From Ulota crispa (lineage: Eukaryota; Streptophyta; Bryopsida; Orthotrichales; Orthotrichaceae), in the NCBI GenBank assembly GCA_963920765.1, contig OY987249.1, forward strand, positions 8,866,817-8,930,816: a DNA stretch of 64,000 bases, written 5' to 3'. Both the position numbers and the translations under genes were made by a program. How positions within the stretch are numbered: position 1 is the first letter of the stretch; the number at the start of each line of letters is the position of its first letter. Under the pieces are notes generated by a model. That model was not told where the DNA came from, did no database searches, and saw nothing but the letters and a program-made list of their open reading frames with translations. Of the stretch, positions 13,001-23,313 are shown in pieces.

Positions 13001-14465
13001 CGCCTTTGTCGCCCCGTTCAGCCCTATCTGAGCGTTCACCTCTCTCGCGCTCGTCTCTCTTCCGCCTGTCTCTGTGACCATCGTCTTCTCGGCTCCGGTC
13101 TTTACTTCTGTCATCGTCCCTGGTGGATCGCTGTGGCCAAAGATATCAACTTTATGTCGAGAATTTTGACGGTCCAAAACTACAGAATCCTACGAAGAGT
13201 GACAGGACTATCGTCGGAAGTTGGCAAAAAAAACTGCTATTCGTAAAAGATGATTTAGGATCCTAACATCAGTCCAAGCTCACGATCCAGAATGAGCTTG
13301 TCAAAAAAAATCGCATAATACATGCTTGCCTGCAACTTCTTTCGAGGAAACTCATGCTCAGCAGAATGTCATAAACTTAGAACTTGGAACATGCTAATAA
13401 AATAGCTGGTTACCAAAGACCGATCGTTTGAAGCAAGAATCTATACTTACCATAATACATGTAACCTGAGAAACAATGAGTAAAACATCATTGACAAAAG
13501 CACGAATGAGCCTCCTCGAAAAACGACATTTTGATTAGTCTCAAAAAATGTTAAAAGAAGTCTCCAAATTCGACATGAGGAACAGAAGCAACTCAGAGGT
13601 GCATACAGGGGCGGCATCAATCAGTCAAGTATCAGTATATGATACACTGCAAACGAGCTGTAATAAAGAGTTATTCTTACAACCATAACAGGCCACGGAA
13701 AATGACGATGCCAGCTGCCCTGATGGCTCAATTAGCATTTTCAAAACAAATGACCTCTGTATCTACGAAGACTTGGTATGCAGCACATTACGACATACCA
13801 CAACAAACGGCATAATCTGTAGACTCGTTAAAGCCGATCGTGCTTTCCATTGTACAAAATCCAAGCCTATCCGCTTAGTAATAATTAGTCAACAGAGATA
13901 ATTAGAAGCACACTAACGATGCAAGTTTACAGTTATAGCGGAGTAAGCAATGTGAGATAAAACTCGCAAACAAAGCATACAAAACGTAGCTTCAAAATGC
14001 TTGACAATTAAAAGGAGTTACCAAACCAAATACGAGTTGTGTAAGATTTTGGTGATTGTGTTCAATGTCAACTTCAGATTGCACATGGATCTCTTAATGC
14101 AATGAGAAGAATTGACAGGTATTTGCAGTGACGAAAGAATCATACAGCAAACTTTTGTAAATTTCTCTGTCTCATCTCAAGAATTCTTCACATTTTCCCT
14201 GTGAGTTGTTAAACATCTCTGTCTATTTCTTCGATGATTTTTACCTGTCTCACATTTCCTTGTTAAGACACAGGGAATTCATATGCAAATCCCTTGACGA
14301 GAGTTTCAGGTATACCTGACTGTGACGATCCCCGTTCTCCCGAACACCTCGACCTTCCGATGGATATTCTTCCTCATCAGGAGATTTCCGCTGCAACTTA
14401 TTAGAGCGCGGAGGCGGCGAATCCCTCAGATCAACTCCAAATCTGTCCTCCTCCTCGGGAGCCAT
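7063..14465 (-). CDS. U2AF65: U2AF large subunit (U2AF65), 17 exons, complete
   Basis: This is the splicing factor that binds the polypyrimidine tract at 3' splice sites with U2AF35 and recruits U2 snRNP in the nucleus. Exons in gene order: 14465-14316, 13130-12931, 12716-12600, 12321-12254, 10796-10729, 10393-10334, 10168-10108, 9960-9848, 9563-9448, 9198-9100, 8856-8781, 8563-8475, 8214-8136, 7962-7795, 7674-7593, 7401-7334, 7200-7063. They sum to 1752 nt (583 aa plus TGA), all in phase with GT-AG borders. Domains: an acidic N-terminus; an Arg/Ser-Arg/Asp-rich region (about 50-157); the conserved KRATGFDMAPPG linker; RRM1 (about 207-283, RRVYVGGLPP and FAFVEM); RRM2 (about 327-405, RIFVGGLPYYL and KGYGFCVY); and a C-terminal UHM (about 490-575, ending SEDKFLNGDYGG). 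A Gly/Met-rich stretch in exon 14 sits before the UHM. The length fits plant U2AF65. Confidence 0.95.
11222..11296 (-). other. Candidate 75-nt cassette exon in U2AF65 intron 4
   Basis: Inside the 1.5-kb intron between exons 4 and 5, an AG|GT acceptor at 11297/11296 and a donor CTAG|GTCTAT at 11222/11221 bound 75 nt. It enters in phase 1 and leaves in phase 1, so inclusion would add 25 residues (GSTLNSMAGGLPASAAGVG...) and keep the frame into exon 5. The composition (Gly/Ala/Met) resembles the linker it would join. The acceptor's pyrimidine tract is weak. The main gene is complete without it. Confidence 0.3.
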
Positions 14466-14718
14466 ATTCTCAAACCTCCTGCACTTTGAGAAAACCCTAC
14501 CACTTCTTGAAGCTTAATTAACATAACCAAGTCCCGAATTGCGAAACCGATAAAGAAATCATTGCAGTATAACTCTTAACAAGCCGACGGCCTGCATTGC
14601 TAAATTGACGTGGTTCCGGTACAATTCGGCGGATCAGCTGCAGCCATTATCGCCTTGCGAAGCGAAGAGCTTGCAAATTATTCGACCGTCCTTCGTCTGC
14701 TGCAGTAATCTCGCGACG
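14466..14718. promoter_or_regulatory. 5' flank of U2AF65, head-to-head with the Asterix 5' array
   Basis: 253 bp separate the U2AF65 start codon (minus) from the first copy of the duplicated Asterix 5' region (plus). No ORF. It should hold the U2AF65 leader and at least part of its promoter. A divergent promoter is possible, but no TATA box could be assigned with confidence. Confidence 0.4.
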
Positions 14719-15358
14719 TCATGAAAATCAACGATAATAGAACTCGTCGAAGGAACTCGTCAAAGGTCCCGCACTTCTCATCCAGAACAGAGCCAACGAG
14801 TGAACAGAGCCAATGTGAGAACATCGTGGAGAACACCATCGGGAACGTCGGATATATAACTTGGATGAACAGTAGCTTTCATTCACGGAGCACTGGATGA
14901 GAAACGTCCTATTTCATGAAGCCAGGCATTCGCTAGAGATTGGGGGGTTCAAACATGAAATATGGCCTACGAGTTTCTCACCTCACAGGATCCCCTCCCC
15001 AATCAGTGGTGAACTATTTTTGTTCATTCCTATGTTAAAAATTTGATATATATGTGAATTTGCAGTTAGGGTTTTGTGCGCAAGTCACGGGTTTGAGCAT
15101 CTGAGACAAATGTGAGGATGAGACACACAAAAGTGAGTTTCTGAAATTCACTCCTCATGTGCATCACGTTAGGAGTGAATTCCAAATGTAAGTCACCTCA
15201 CTATTCACTAGTGAATTCATAAAAGTAAATTGCGACGTGTGTCACCAGAAAAAGTATAAGTTTGAAGCCCCATATTATTTGTGTTTTTCATGATTTTAGG
15301 GTTTAGCATTGCATTGCATTTTTGGGGAAGCTTTTGAGTCTCGATGGCAGACAAGTAG
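14719..15358 (+). repeat. Array copy A of the Asterix 5' region (promoter, leader, start codon)
   Basis: 14719-14950 and about 15281-15358 match the region upstream of the intact gene (23055-23330), from AACTCGTCGAAGG through CCTATTTC(A/G)TGAAGCCA to GTTTAGCATTGCATTGCAT and the start codon. The start codon is followed by GCAGACAAG and then an immediate TAG, so no protein is made. About 330 bp of unrelated DNA (from GGGGGGTTC) interrupts the copy after GCTAGAGATT. Confidence 0.75.
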
Positions 15359-15379
15359 GATATGCTCTTGGTGCAATAA

Positions 15380-15632
15380 TCTCCCATTGTCATGAAATCA
15401 ACAATAAAAGAACTCGTTGAAGGAACTCGTTAAAGATCTAGCACTTCTCGTCGAAGGAACTCGTTAAAGATCTAGCACTTCTCGTCCACAACATAGCCAA
15501 AGTGAAAACATCATGGAGAACACCATCGAGAACGTCGAGCACCTAGCTTAGATGAACAAAATATTTCATTAATCCATCCCTGGACAAGAAATGTCCTATT
15601 TTGTGAAACCAAGCAATTAGAGGACTCGCTAA
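15380..15632 (+). repeat. Array copy B, left part, cut by the Harbinger insertion
   Basis: This is the same unit as copy A, from CATGAAATCAACAA to GAGGACTCGCTAA. It carries an extra internal direct duplication of about 38 bp (CTCGTTAAAGATCTAGCACT, twice, around 15427-15484). It stops at the transposon's TAA target duplication, and the rest of the unit resumes at 22340. Confidence 0.75.
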
Positions 15633-15889
15633 AGGCCCCTTTGCACTTGCACTATGACAAACGGGGTATTTGGCGTAGAAGTTGTCACTGTTCTGAAAAA
15701 GTCATGCGGTTTTCAGGGCCCTTTTAATTTATTTTTTTAAAAACCCAAAAACGTCTGCAGGGACGAAGTGTTTGCACCAGCAATTTTAAAAATCAAGAGC
15801 ATTCCCTTTTATCCTGCTAGCGAGGCAAGGGAAATCATTTTAAGAACCCCCTGTTTGCACACCGGATCCTACTTTTTCAAAACTTCCAA

Positions 15890-16025
15890 TCTCGCCGCTT
15901 GGCTTGTCTCGCCGCCTGGCTTGTCTCGCCGCCTGGCTTGTCTCGCCGCCTGGCTTGTCTCGCCGCCTGGCTTATCTCGCCGCCTGGCTTATCTCGCTGC
16001 CTGGCTTGTCAAATCGCCTGGCTTC
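15890..16025 (+). repeat. 17-bp minisatellite, eight units, near the Harbinger left end
   Basis: Unit TCTCGCCGCCTGGCTTG is repeated eight times head to tail. Inner units are identical or differ by one base; the first and last two are diverged. It lies about 260 bp inside the transposon's left end. 17 is not a multiple of three, so the frame changes each unit and the open frames across it are not meaningful. Confidence 0.9.
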
Positions 16026-16745
16026 TCTCACGCAGATGAATCACCCCCTTGTTTTTGCTAAGTTTTAATAGATTGCGGTTGTGTTCTTGCTTCTTGAGAT
16101 TTTTTGTGCTCCATCTTTGCATTGTGGAATTCCGTGTCGTTCCTGTCTTCTGTGGCTTAGTAGAAGCGCGGTCACTACTTCTGTGTGACTTTGTGGTTTT
16201 GGCCAAACATTTTGTCGCTGGCAATTCAATCTGCGGTCAGTCTTGGCATTGCTGCGCAGAAGTTAAATTTCTGGCTACCCATCACCGGTTCCCATTCTTG
16301 CGACTATGAAGAAAAGCTATTGTTGTGTATGTCCAGAAATTGCAAGTGTTGGTGAGATTCATTGAGGAATTTTCCTGCATAGCCTACCAAAATTGAGTTC
16401 CTCTAGACGTGGTGTCAGCCACTTCTCCTCTAGGGCTGTTGTTTTGGCAGGTATGTCACCGTTCTCCTACCTTCACTTTGGATTGTTTGCTTGTCCTCAA
16501 AGCAAATTTTTGAAGGTTTACGTTAGGATGATAGGAGAATTTACGTTTTTATGTTGTTGTAACGTGTGTAGTGCCTGAATGTCTTTGTGTACATGTTGAT
16601 CACATTGTAATTGCTTGAGAGAATTTAGGGTTTCCTGCAGTTGGATATGCTTGTAATACTTCCGTTATTTGCTGTCTTTGTTGTCACTTATTCTAAATTA
16701 TTTCCCTTTGTGTCTGTGCATGGAGGACATTGATAGCTTGCAGGT

Positions 16746-17699
16746 TTGTTTGCAATGGATCCCATTTTCAATTCCCAATTGGCAATGGTCATGGGAATAT
16801 GGATGGTTGTGCAAGTGTTAATTGCAGATCAAAATGATTTCCAGGCCCCTCCTACTGTGGAAGAGGATGACCACTTCTTTGCTCCAACACAAGCTATTCT
16901 CAAAACACTTGCAGATCTGGCACTCAATCCCTTCGCTAACACGGACATCGGCCTCCATTTGCTTTGTTTGTGCACTCCATCCTTTGTACTGAATGAGGAA
17001 CTAGGGTTTTGGGTTAAGCCCAGATCAACAACATGGTTCAGCCGATTCCTCATGGAAGAGTATGACAACAGTCGGTGGTTCGAAATGTTTCAGATGAGGA
17101 AAAAAACAATTTTTAGTTTGGCCAATTTGTTGGCTCCTTAGGTTCATTGGAAGGACATGAGGTATCAGGTTGTGGTACCAAAGATTGTCCGCGTTGCTTG
17201 CACGCTTTATAAACTATCACATGGAGTTTTGTTCCTTTCATATTCGGAGTTGTTTGCAATTGGCAAGAGCACGGTCTGCGATGTCTTACGTGACGTTGTT
17301 CATGCCATAAACAACACTTTCTGTTACAACATTAATTGGCCAACAGGGGATCGCCTTTGCCTCACTCAAGCAAAGTTCAAGGACTTGTGCAGCCTACCTT
17401 CTGTTGTGGGAGCTATTGATGGGACACATGTCTCAATTTCTAAGTCCCGTTACGTCCTTGCAGACTACTACTACTTTAAATCTAGTGGATCCCAAGAGGA
17501 TGTGCAGAACTTGTTTGATGTTTTGGAAGCGGAAGCCATGCAAGGCGACGTCTTTGAAGGCATAGCAACCGATGCAAATGCCAAGTACGGACCTGAAGGT
17601 GGTGAGGCAATACATGAAATGGCGGGGACGGTTGCAGCTCTTCAGAACAAGCAGTTACTAGGTATGCAATTGAGTAACCAAAGACCAGAACTACCATAG
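16746..17699 (+). pseudogene. PIF/Harbinger transposase (DDE_Tnp_4/HARBI1 type), disabled
   Basis: One frame runs from the ATG at 16746 with a single stop (TAG, 17139-17141) to 17699. The part after the stop has family hallmarks: VRVACTLYKLSHG, ELFAIGKSTVCDVLRDVV (helix-turn-helix-like region), and PSVVGAIDGTHVSI, which holds the first catalytic Asp, then ADYYYFKSSG. Straight after this the frame jumps to an acidic C-terminal-like tail (SQEDVQNLFDVLEAEAM). The normal stretch with the second Asp and the Glu is missing, so an internal deletion removed most of the catalytic core. The cut lies near the GGATCC at about 17488. Confidence 0.8.
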
Positions 17700-18121
17700 C
17701 TAATAATGTAAGTCATTCCTCATCGTCTCTTTCAATTCAACTGAGTTTTTGCTCCAATTGCTCTTTTATCACGTGTTGTGCTTCTTGTGTGAGGAACAAG
17801 GTGACTGTCATTTTGACATCACAATTGGGTGCTTGCTAAATTGAATGATTAGGAAATCAATAGTAAGAACTGAAATGAAAAGTACCATACACAGAAGTCA
17901 TTTTTTCTTCCACAACAAGAATGTGATCACCTTGTATTGCATTATCATTGTCCCAATATACTCACAGATTTGGAAGAAAAAAAGCTAGGGCTCTAGAAGC
18001 ATTTCCCAAACCACACCTGCAACCTACATGTTCACATTTTGTAACATCAGCTATACTAATGTCTTATGTGACTATAACATGTGGGCTCTAAAGATGGCAG
18101 GGTGGGGGTGTTGTGCAAGTC

Positions 18122-18565
18122 TCAAAGGTTTCTACCTGTCATTGCCAATGAAGGCAAACATGGGTCCAGTATGTCGCCATCGAGTGGAGTATTCGGCAAT
18201 CCTTGGCCACTGGTGACTTCCACGCGGCTACTGGGAAGTCCACCTAGGTCTTCAAGCATGGGTCCTTGTCCAAGGTTCAATGCGTATTCCTGCATGTGCT
18301 CCAACTCCGTGGATGCAAGTGCATGAGGGATACATTGATGACCGTGGACCTTCTGTCGCTCAGTCGGTGTGTGCGCTATTGTGACCTGCCCCTCTCCTGT
18401 TTGCAAAGAGACCAATACAGAAGCACTTTGACACTGCTCATTACTAGCGCTGTAGTTCTTATTTCTAGTAGGTGTAAGTAGCATTCCAGTAGTACCTAGT
18501 TGCGTTGTTCCTAGATTTGTGGCTTGCGGAGGTGGGAGGCTTTGCCGACCATCCTCTTGCGTCAT
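18122..18565 (-). CDS. Open frame of the Harbinger minus-strand gene (unrecognised part)
   Basis: 147 codons, Gln/Thr/Pro-rich at the start and Gly/Pro-rich later (ELEHMQEYALNLGQGPMLED). It lies inside the transposon, downstream of the 18656-19267 frame on the same strand, and may be a further exon or frame-shifted continuation of the Myb-like gene. No domain is recognised. Confidence 0.35.
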   Translation of the reverse strand: MTQEDGRQSLPPPQATNLGTTQLGTTGMLLTPTRNKNYSASNEQCQSASVLVSLQTGEGQVTIAHTPTERQKVHGHQCIPHALASTELEHMQEYALNLGQGPMLEDLGGLPSSRVEVTSGQGLPNTPLDGDILDPCLPSLAMTGRNL

Positions 18566-18655
18566 GTGATTTCCTTATCAGTCATGATAAGTTGAGTTTG
18601 GTTCGACGGAGTCCTCTCAAGCTTGAGGTGTCTTCTTTGGAGGTGGCAACTTTTA

Positions 18656-19267
18656 CTAGTCTTGGCTAGCAGTCCTTGCGAAGCACTGGTTGAGGATGCT
18701 AGAATTATGAGATAAGCAATTCACTATCTTTGTCTGTTTCATGATTGCCAATTTTGCATTTCGATTGATTTCAATGGCATTTGCACTCATTCTGTGGTCC
18801 CTCTCTTGCATGAACGCAATGTTGTCTCCAAAATACTTTTGTTGAACATCCATCTTGGACATCTCCAACTCCCAATTTGCTTTAGCTATGTCCTGCAATT
18901 CCTTGGCCATTGATTCCCCGGCCGTCCATGTGGCTTCTGCTATGATTGAGTGCCCAGATGGTGATTTTATCTTAATCCCAGTGTTTCCTGGACATCTCCC
19001 AAGAGAGTAAAAAGACGCACATGCGGAATTGATGACATGCGGGGTAACACCATGGGGAATTCCGGCAGCTGCTTTGATTGTGGGAGTCCTTGCCAATGTA
19101 GGAGGTCCAATGTTTGGTGCAGGAGTGGACGAGAAGCTTTGTGGAGGCAATGTGGAGCTATTGGGAGAGCAAGGCAGGGTTCCAACCTTTGCCCTCTCAT
19201 CTCCAAAAACCCCGAAGTGGTCTAGTGGATCCTGAGGAGCAAGGTGAGTGGTATCATTGAGCCCCAC
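18656..19267 (-). CDS. Harbinger accessory protein, C-terminal part with helix-rich tail
   Basis: 203 codons. The first half is Pro/Thr/Ser-rich. The second half (GESMAKELQDIAKANWELEM ... MQERDHRMSANAIEINRNAK) is charged and likely coiled coil, as is common downstream of the Myb/SANT-like domain in plant Harbinger accessory proteins. It lies 3' of the 20258-20731 frame on the same strand and is probably another exon of that gene. Confidence 0.5.
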   Translation of the reverse strand: MGLNDTTHLAPQDPLDHFGVFGDERAKVGTLPCSPNSSTLPPQSFSSTPAPNIGPPTLARTPTIKAAAGIPHGVTPHVINSACASFYSLGRCPGNTGIKIKSPSGHSIIAEATWTAGESMAKELQDIAKANWELEMSKMDVQQKYFGDNIAFMQERDHRMSANAIEINRNAKLAIMKQTKIVNCLSHNSSILNQCFARTASQD

Positions 19268-20159
19268 GTCGTTTGGGTTGTCGTTGCCTCTGTAGTTTTT
19301 GTTAGTAGCTGCAAGGAGGTTGCCTCAGGGAGATCACTCCCTCTTGTATTTTGCATACATCTGCAATAACAACCTATTTAAATGGAGGCTATTTACTTTG
19401 TCAAAAAGATAATAAGGCATGGTATTTTTTTAAATAAAGGTAAATGTTAGTGATTAAGTGCATCGTATTGGTATTTATAATTTTTCTAGGGGGTCATTTT
19501 AAGCTACCTTATATTACTTACAATACTTTATTTTCCTTCTACCCCAATTCCTTGTAAATCATTATATTTGTTATATGCATTTTGTTTCCTAAGTTTTCAG
19601 CTTCAAATGCTATTGAAACCCTAAGTGTTCATATTGGGAAATCAAACCCTAGTGTATCTCATCAAAAATCTAAACCCCAATATGTAGCACACAAGTGGGA
19701 ATTTTTTTCAAACAACTCTGACTTCTATTAGCGTCCCCATAGTAATGAAGGCAGATCCAAAAAATAATAATCAAACCATTGGATACCCACTCCTCCAGTG
19801 ATGACCAAGCGGTTGATGTCAGCCATCCATCCACAAATTTTGGACAATAAAATTTACTTTTTGTTCTTGTTGAAAGAATCCTAAAGCCCACGGCCCCAAA
19901 CCATATACCCTACACCCTATACCCTAAGTACTCACTAGTCACTACTAACTGTTTTTCTCTATGTTGTTTTATATCTACAACATACATAATTCTATTATTT
20001 TTTGTCTATCCTATATTATATAATCATGATTTCCACTACTAGACCACCCTATATTAGATGTAATTTTTTTACAAAATTTACCCAAAATTAATATAATGGA
20101 CCCTATATTTTATTGCACGTAGTTTCTACTTTTTTTGCAAGTGACTTCCCCGAGGAGGT

Positions 20160-20731
20160 TGCGCATATGGGGGGTGCATTATAGGGCGCGAACCAAACCA
20201 TTCGTCTATGGCATTGTAAATCTCCTGTGGAAAGTGCCTGGGTAAACCCTTGTCCTTTCATTCATTGGCAGTGAGATCCCAAAAATCACTGACTTTCCTA
20301 CCAGTTTGGCTTAGATAGTCAGCTATCCTCTTGTAGTCCGGCAAAATGACACTCCACTTTGCCTTACAGGCAGGTCCATTGCAAACGCAAGGTAAGTGGT
20401 TTGAATGCATGACCTCTTGAGAAATCCGAACCCATTTATTGCTATCCATTGTCATGAGGTCCCGACCATCAACAACGTCTAGGTCTTCCAAAAATAATTC
20501 TCTCTTTGCCGATATGAGTGACAGCACCTCCAGTAAAAACCAATTGGGTCCCCTGTCCTTGTGTGCTCTCTTATTGCTGTTTGTCATGGGTGGTGAAGTT
20601 GTGTGAGGTGTAGATCCGCTGCTAATGGAGGGCAACGTGTGGGGTGGATGGGTGTTGCATGGCGGGGCTGCGACTGAAGGGCCTTCAATGTTGTACTGCG
20701 CCATGGGTGATCGTCGAGGAGCCATAGGCAC
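20160..20731 (-). pseudogene. Harbinger Myb/SANT-like DNA-binding protein, broken by a stop
   Basis: The open frame 20731-20258 has a low-complexity start, then RGPNWFLLEVLSLISAKREL and CKAKWSVILPDYKRIADYLS, the tryptophan-anchored helices of the trihelix/Myb-SANT-like domain found in the second gene of Harbinger elements. A TGA at 20260-20258 stops it, but the same frame continues with family-like sequence (GLPRHFPQEIYNAIDEWFGS, then RPIMHPP). The TGA is what a CGA would become by C-to-T change at a CpG. In active elements this protein binds the ends and helps bring in the transposase. Confidence 0.65.
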
Positions 20732-22339
20732 TGGACAGTCAACGGCGGAGAGCCCCCTACCAAATGTTGGGGGCCAGTACTAAGACGTGGGTAACGATAT
20801 GATAGCTGCAGGTGTAACCACAACACAGTATGTTAGCATGAACCCCTAAAAAGTGGAGTGTGAATGATACTACGTATCACACCGACTTCTGAGGAGGAGA
20901 CTCATCCCGAGAAAACCACAAAGACTATGATCAAAAGCTCAAGCAGCAGATAAACAATACTGAGGCACGTGAAAATGGTAATCACCTAAAACCTTTACCC
21001 TAAACTCAATGAATTTGACACAGTACTCATTGAAGCATTAGATAGTGAATTTGTGTTGTGCTGGTCAAGTTTGGCCTCAAATACGGAGACTTCTAATATG
21101 GCAAACTTTATGCAGGTCATGAACTAAACCCCCAACCCTAAATGTCAGCCATGACATGCATATGTTTGTACTTCTTGTTCAAATATTTAATTATGTCATC
21201 TCGAAACAGTTGTGTCATTCATTGAAAATTGCACGAGAGTCCTCACATAATGTAAAAGTGACAACGAATTTATAGCTCTGATTGCTTATTGTTTCCAAGG
21301 ACAGCCATTGCCTACGGAAAAAATGTACTCGGCTTGATTGGGGAGGTGTAATTGACAGGGTGCAAGTGATTTTCCATCGCCCTCTGAAGTCTTGAAATTG
21401 CAGGACAATGCGGCAACAAAAGAAGTAGTCATTGTTAAACCCAAGCATTGCTTCTCTCTTTGGAGTTTCTTTCCTCTTTATCATTGAAACTATCTATCTT
21501 CACTATTGTTCTTACCCCTCTCGTGAGTATGTGTCTTTCTTGTCACTCTGTTTATCTCTCAATACTACTATTCCTCTCCTTGTTCTTCACTTCACTCAAA
21601 TGTTTGAGTTTCCTCTGTACACCCGGTATACAGTGAAGTATGTTGTTTTACATACTCATTATCCAATTGTGACAATCATGTACTATCCTTAGTTCTTTGA
21701 CCTTCTACACATTAATTTGCCCTTCCATTGAGGTCAATTCCTCTCTTTCTGGACAGTTCTATTCTCTCAATGCTCAATTTTTATCTCTATTGAGGAATAA
21801 AGACAAGAATGCAGCGATTTCAGAGCATGGCATTTGTGCAACAAAGAGGAATCTCACAAGACATGACAATTCCGGCAACGTACTTGAAGAAATCCTGTGA
21901 ACATGATTATTGATCCGCTGCTGTAGAAGGCGTAGAGAGGCACTGCTGTTCAGTCTTTCATAGTGCACCTAAACCCACCTCTACGGGGCGGCGGCATAGC
22001 GCGCCAGGGTCGCTATAAAGCATGTCCCTTGATTTTAGATAAAGGGTTGTTACTTAAATGAACCGATCAAGCGGCAATACAAAGTTATCAATTTACATTC
22101 AATTTTGTCCTTCAAATGTTCATTTTGAAAAGATTATGAGATACAAAAAGTTTGCATGTAATCCCCACCTTTGCGGATTCTTATCTTCTAATTTTGTTAA
22201 GTATGGCTGATTATAGCCTGTTCACAAGGCTGCCACATAGGCTCGGGTGTAATTTCTGTCCCAAGTGGGAACTCACGCATTCCTCATTACTTAGAATTGT
22301 GCACTTTGAAGGCCGCTAAGTGCACGTGCGAATGGACCA

Positions 22340-22442
22340 TAAGCTTAGAGATTTGTGTTTTCATAGTTTTAGGATTTAGCATTGCATAGCATTTTTGTGG
22401 AAGCTTTTGAGTCACGATGGCAGACAAGTTGGATCCGCGCTT
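22340..22442 (+). repeat. Array copy B, right part, with a dead start codon context
   Basis: Continues copy B after the transposon: AGAGATTTGTGTTTTCAT, GGATTTAGCATTGCAT and the start codon at 22417. The frame reads MADKLDPRLVQ and stops after 11 codons, because the unit ends and the next unit begins (TTGGTGCAATAATC). It has the gene's first 8 codons in recognisable form (MADK-DPR). Confidence 0.75.
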
Positions 22443-22454
22443 GGTGCAATAATC

Positions 22455-23055
22455 TTCCATCATCGTGAATTCAACAATATAAGAACTTGTCGAAGGAACT
22501 TGTTGAAGATCCCGTAGTTCTTGTCCACAACACAGCCAACATGAGAACATCATGGAGAACACCATCAAGAACATTGGGCACCTAACTTGGATGAACATAA
22601 TCTTTTATTCATCCATCCTTGGACGAGAAACGTCCTATTTCGTGAAGCCAAGCAATTGAACGACTCGCTAGAGATTTGTGATTTCATGGTTTTAGGATTT
22701 AGCGTTGCATTACATTTGTGTGGAAGCTTTGAGTCTCGATCAATGTTTTTTTCTTTACTTTCTAGTGCCAAATTGCACCAAAAAAAAATCCGTCCAAAAA
22801 ATGTCAAAAAATTTGCCAAAAAACTTGGATGAAATTGCCACAAGGCATCAATTTTTTTAAAAAATTGGATGAAATTCTCAAATTTTGGATGAAAACCGAA
22901 TTATAGACATGTAATCTGTTCTAGTGTGAAATTGTTTCCAATATGTGTATGAATGTTGAAATTTGGAACACCATTATAACATTTTAAATCGCAACTTTCA
23001 CACTTCTTAAAAAATGAAAAAAAAAGCCCTGATCCCGATGACGGACAAGTCGGTC
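22455..23055 (+). repeat. Array copy C, split by a MITE at its start codon
   Basis: 22455-22740 matches the unit from GTGAATTCAACAA to GAGTCTCGAT. The unit resumes after a MITE at 23034 (CCCGATGACGGACAAGTCGG) and then passes directly into copy D (TCATGAATTCAACGAAG). This junction differs from the A/B and B/C junctions, where TTGGTGCAATAATC separates units. Confidence 0.7.
22741..23030 (-). mobile_element. MITE of the AGGGCTTTTTTT family inside copy C
   Basis: About 290 bp, in reverse orientation to close relatives at 41979-42272 and 56535-56825. All share an AGGGC-T-run terminus, GTGGTGCTCCAAATTTCAAC and TTGGATGAAATT words. GAT occurs on both sides (22738-22740 and 23031-23033), a possible 3-bp target duplication. 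Confidence 0.6.
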
Positions 23056-23313
23056 ATGAATTCAACGAAGATGGAACTCGTCGAAGGTCCCGCACTTCTC
23101 GTCCACAATACAGCCAACGTGAGAACATCATGGAGAACACCATCGAGAACGTCGGGCACCTATTTTGGATAAACAGAAACTTTCATCCATCCCTGGACGA
23201 GACACGTCCTATTTCGTGAAGCCAAGCAACTGGAGGACTCGCTAGAGATTTGAGTTTTCATGGTTTTAGGGTTTAGCGTTGCATTGCATTTTTGTGGAAG
23301 CTTTTGAGCCCCG
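23056..23313 (+). promoter_or_regulatory. Array copy D: promoter and leader of the intact Asterix gene
   Basis: This is the fourth unit of the array and the only one joined to the full coding sequence. It includes a telo-box-like TTTTAGGGTTTAG at about 23264-23276 and the conserved GCATTGCATTTTTGTGGAAG just before the start codon. The transcription start cannot be set from sequence alone. Confidence 0.5.
23130..23219 (+). other. Possible upstream ORF (29 codons) in the Asterix leader
   Basis: ATG at 23130 to TGA at 23217-23219, ending 94 bp before the main start. The peptide begins MENTIENVGHLFW. The equivalent ORF is broken in the array copies: start codon changed to GTG in copy A, early stop in copy B, frame shift in copy C. 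It matters only if transcription starts upstream of it. Confidence 0.25.

Larger units (their letters stand above)
15633..22339. mobile_element. PIF/Harbinger DNA transposon, 6.7 kb, inactive
   Basis: It is flanked by the 3-bp duplication TAA (15630-15632 and 22340-22342), the target typical of PIF/Harbinger. The ends are imperfect inverted repeats: left AGGCCCCTTTGCACTTGCAC, right (inverted) TGGTCCATTCGCACGTGCAC, about 17 of 23 matching. It contains a DDE transposase on plus and a Myb/SANT-like gene on minus, the usual two-gene layout of the superfamily. The array unit broken by it continues exactly on the other side, which confirms the borders. The transposase has an in-frame stop and lacks its catalytic core, so the copy is dead. 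Confidence 0.8.

Noticed and set aside
12848-13246. Plus-strand ORF of 132 codons
   Set aside because: It overlaps U2AF65 exon 2 (Arg/Ser-rich region) in antisense; the repetitive codons of the exon keep it open.
15768-16061. Plus ORF reading repeated LSRRLAC and LVSPPG units
   Set aside because: The 17-bp period is not a multiple of three, so the frame is lost with each unit; it is a minisatellite, not a gene.
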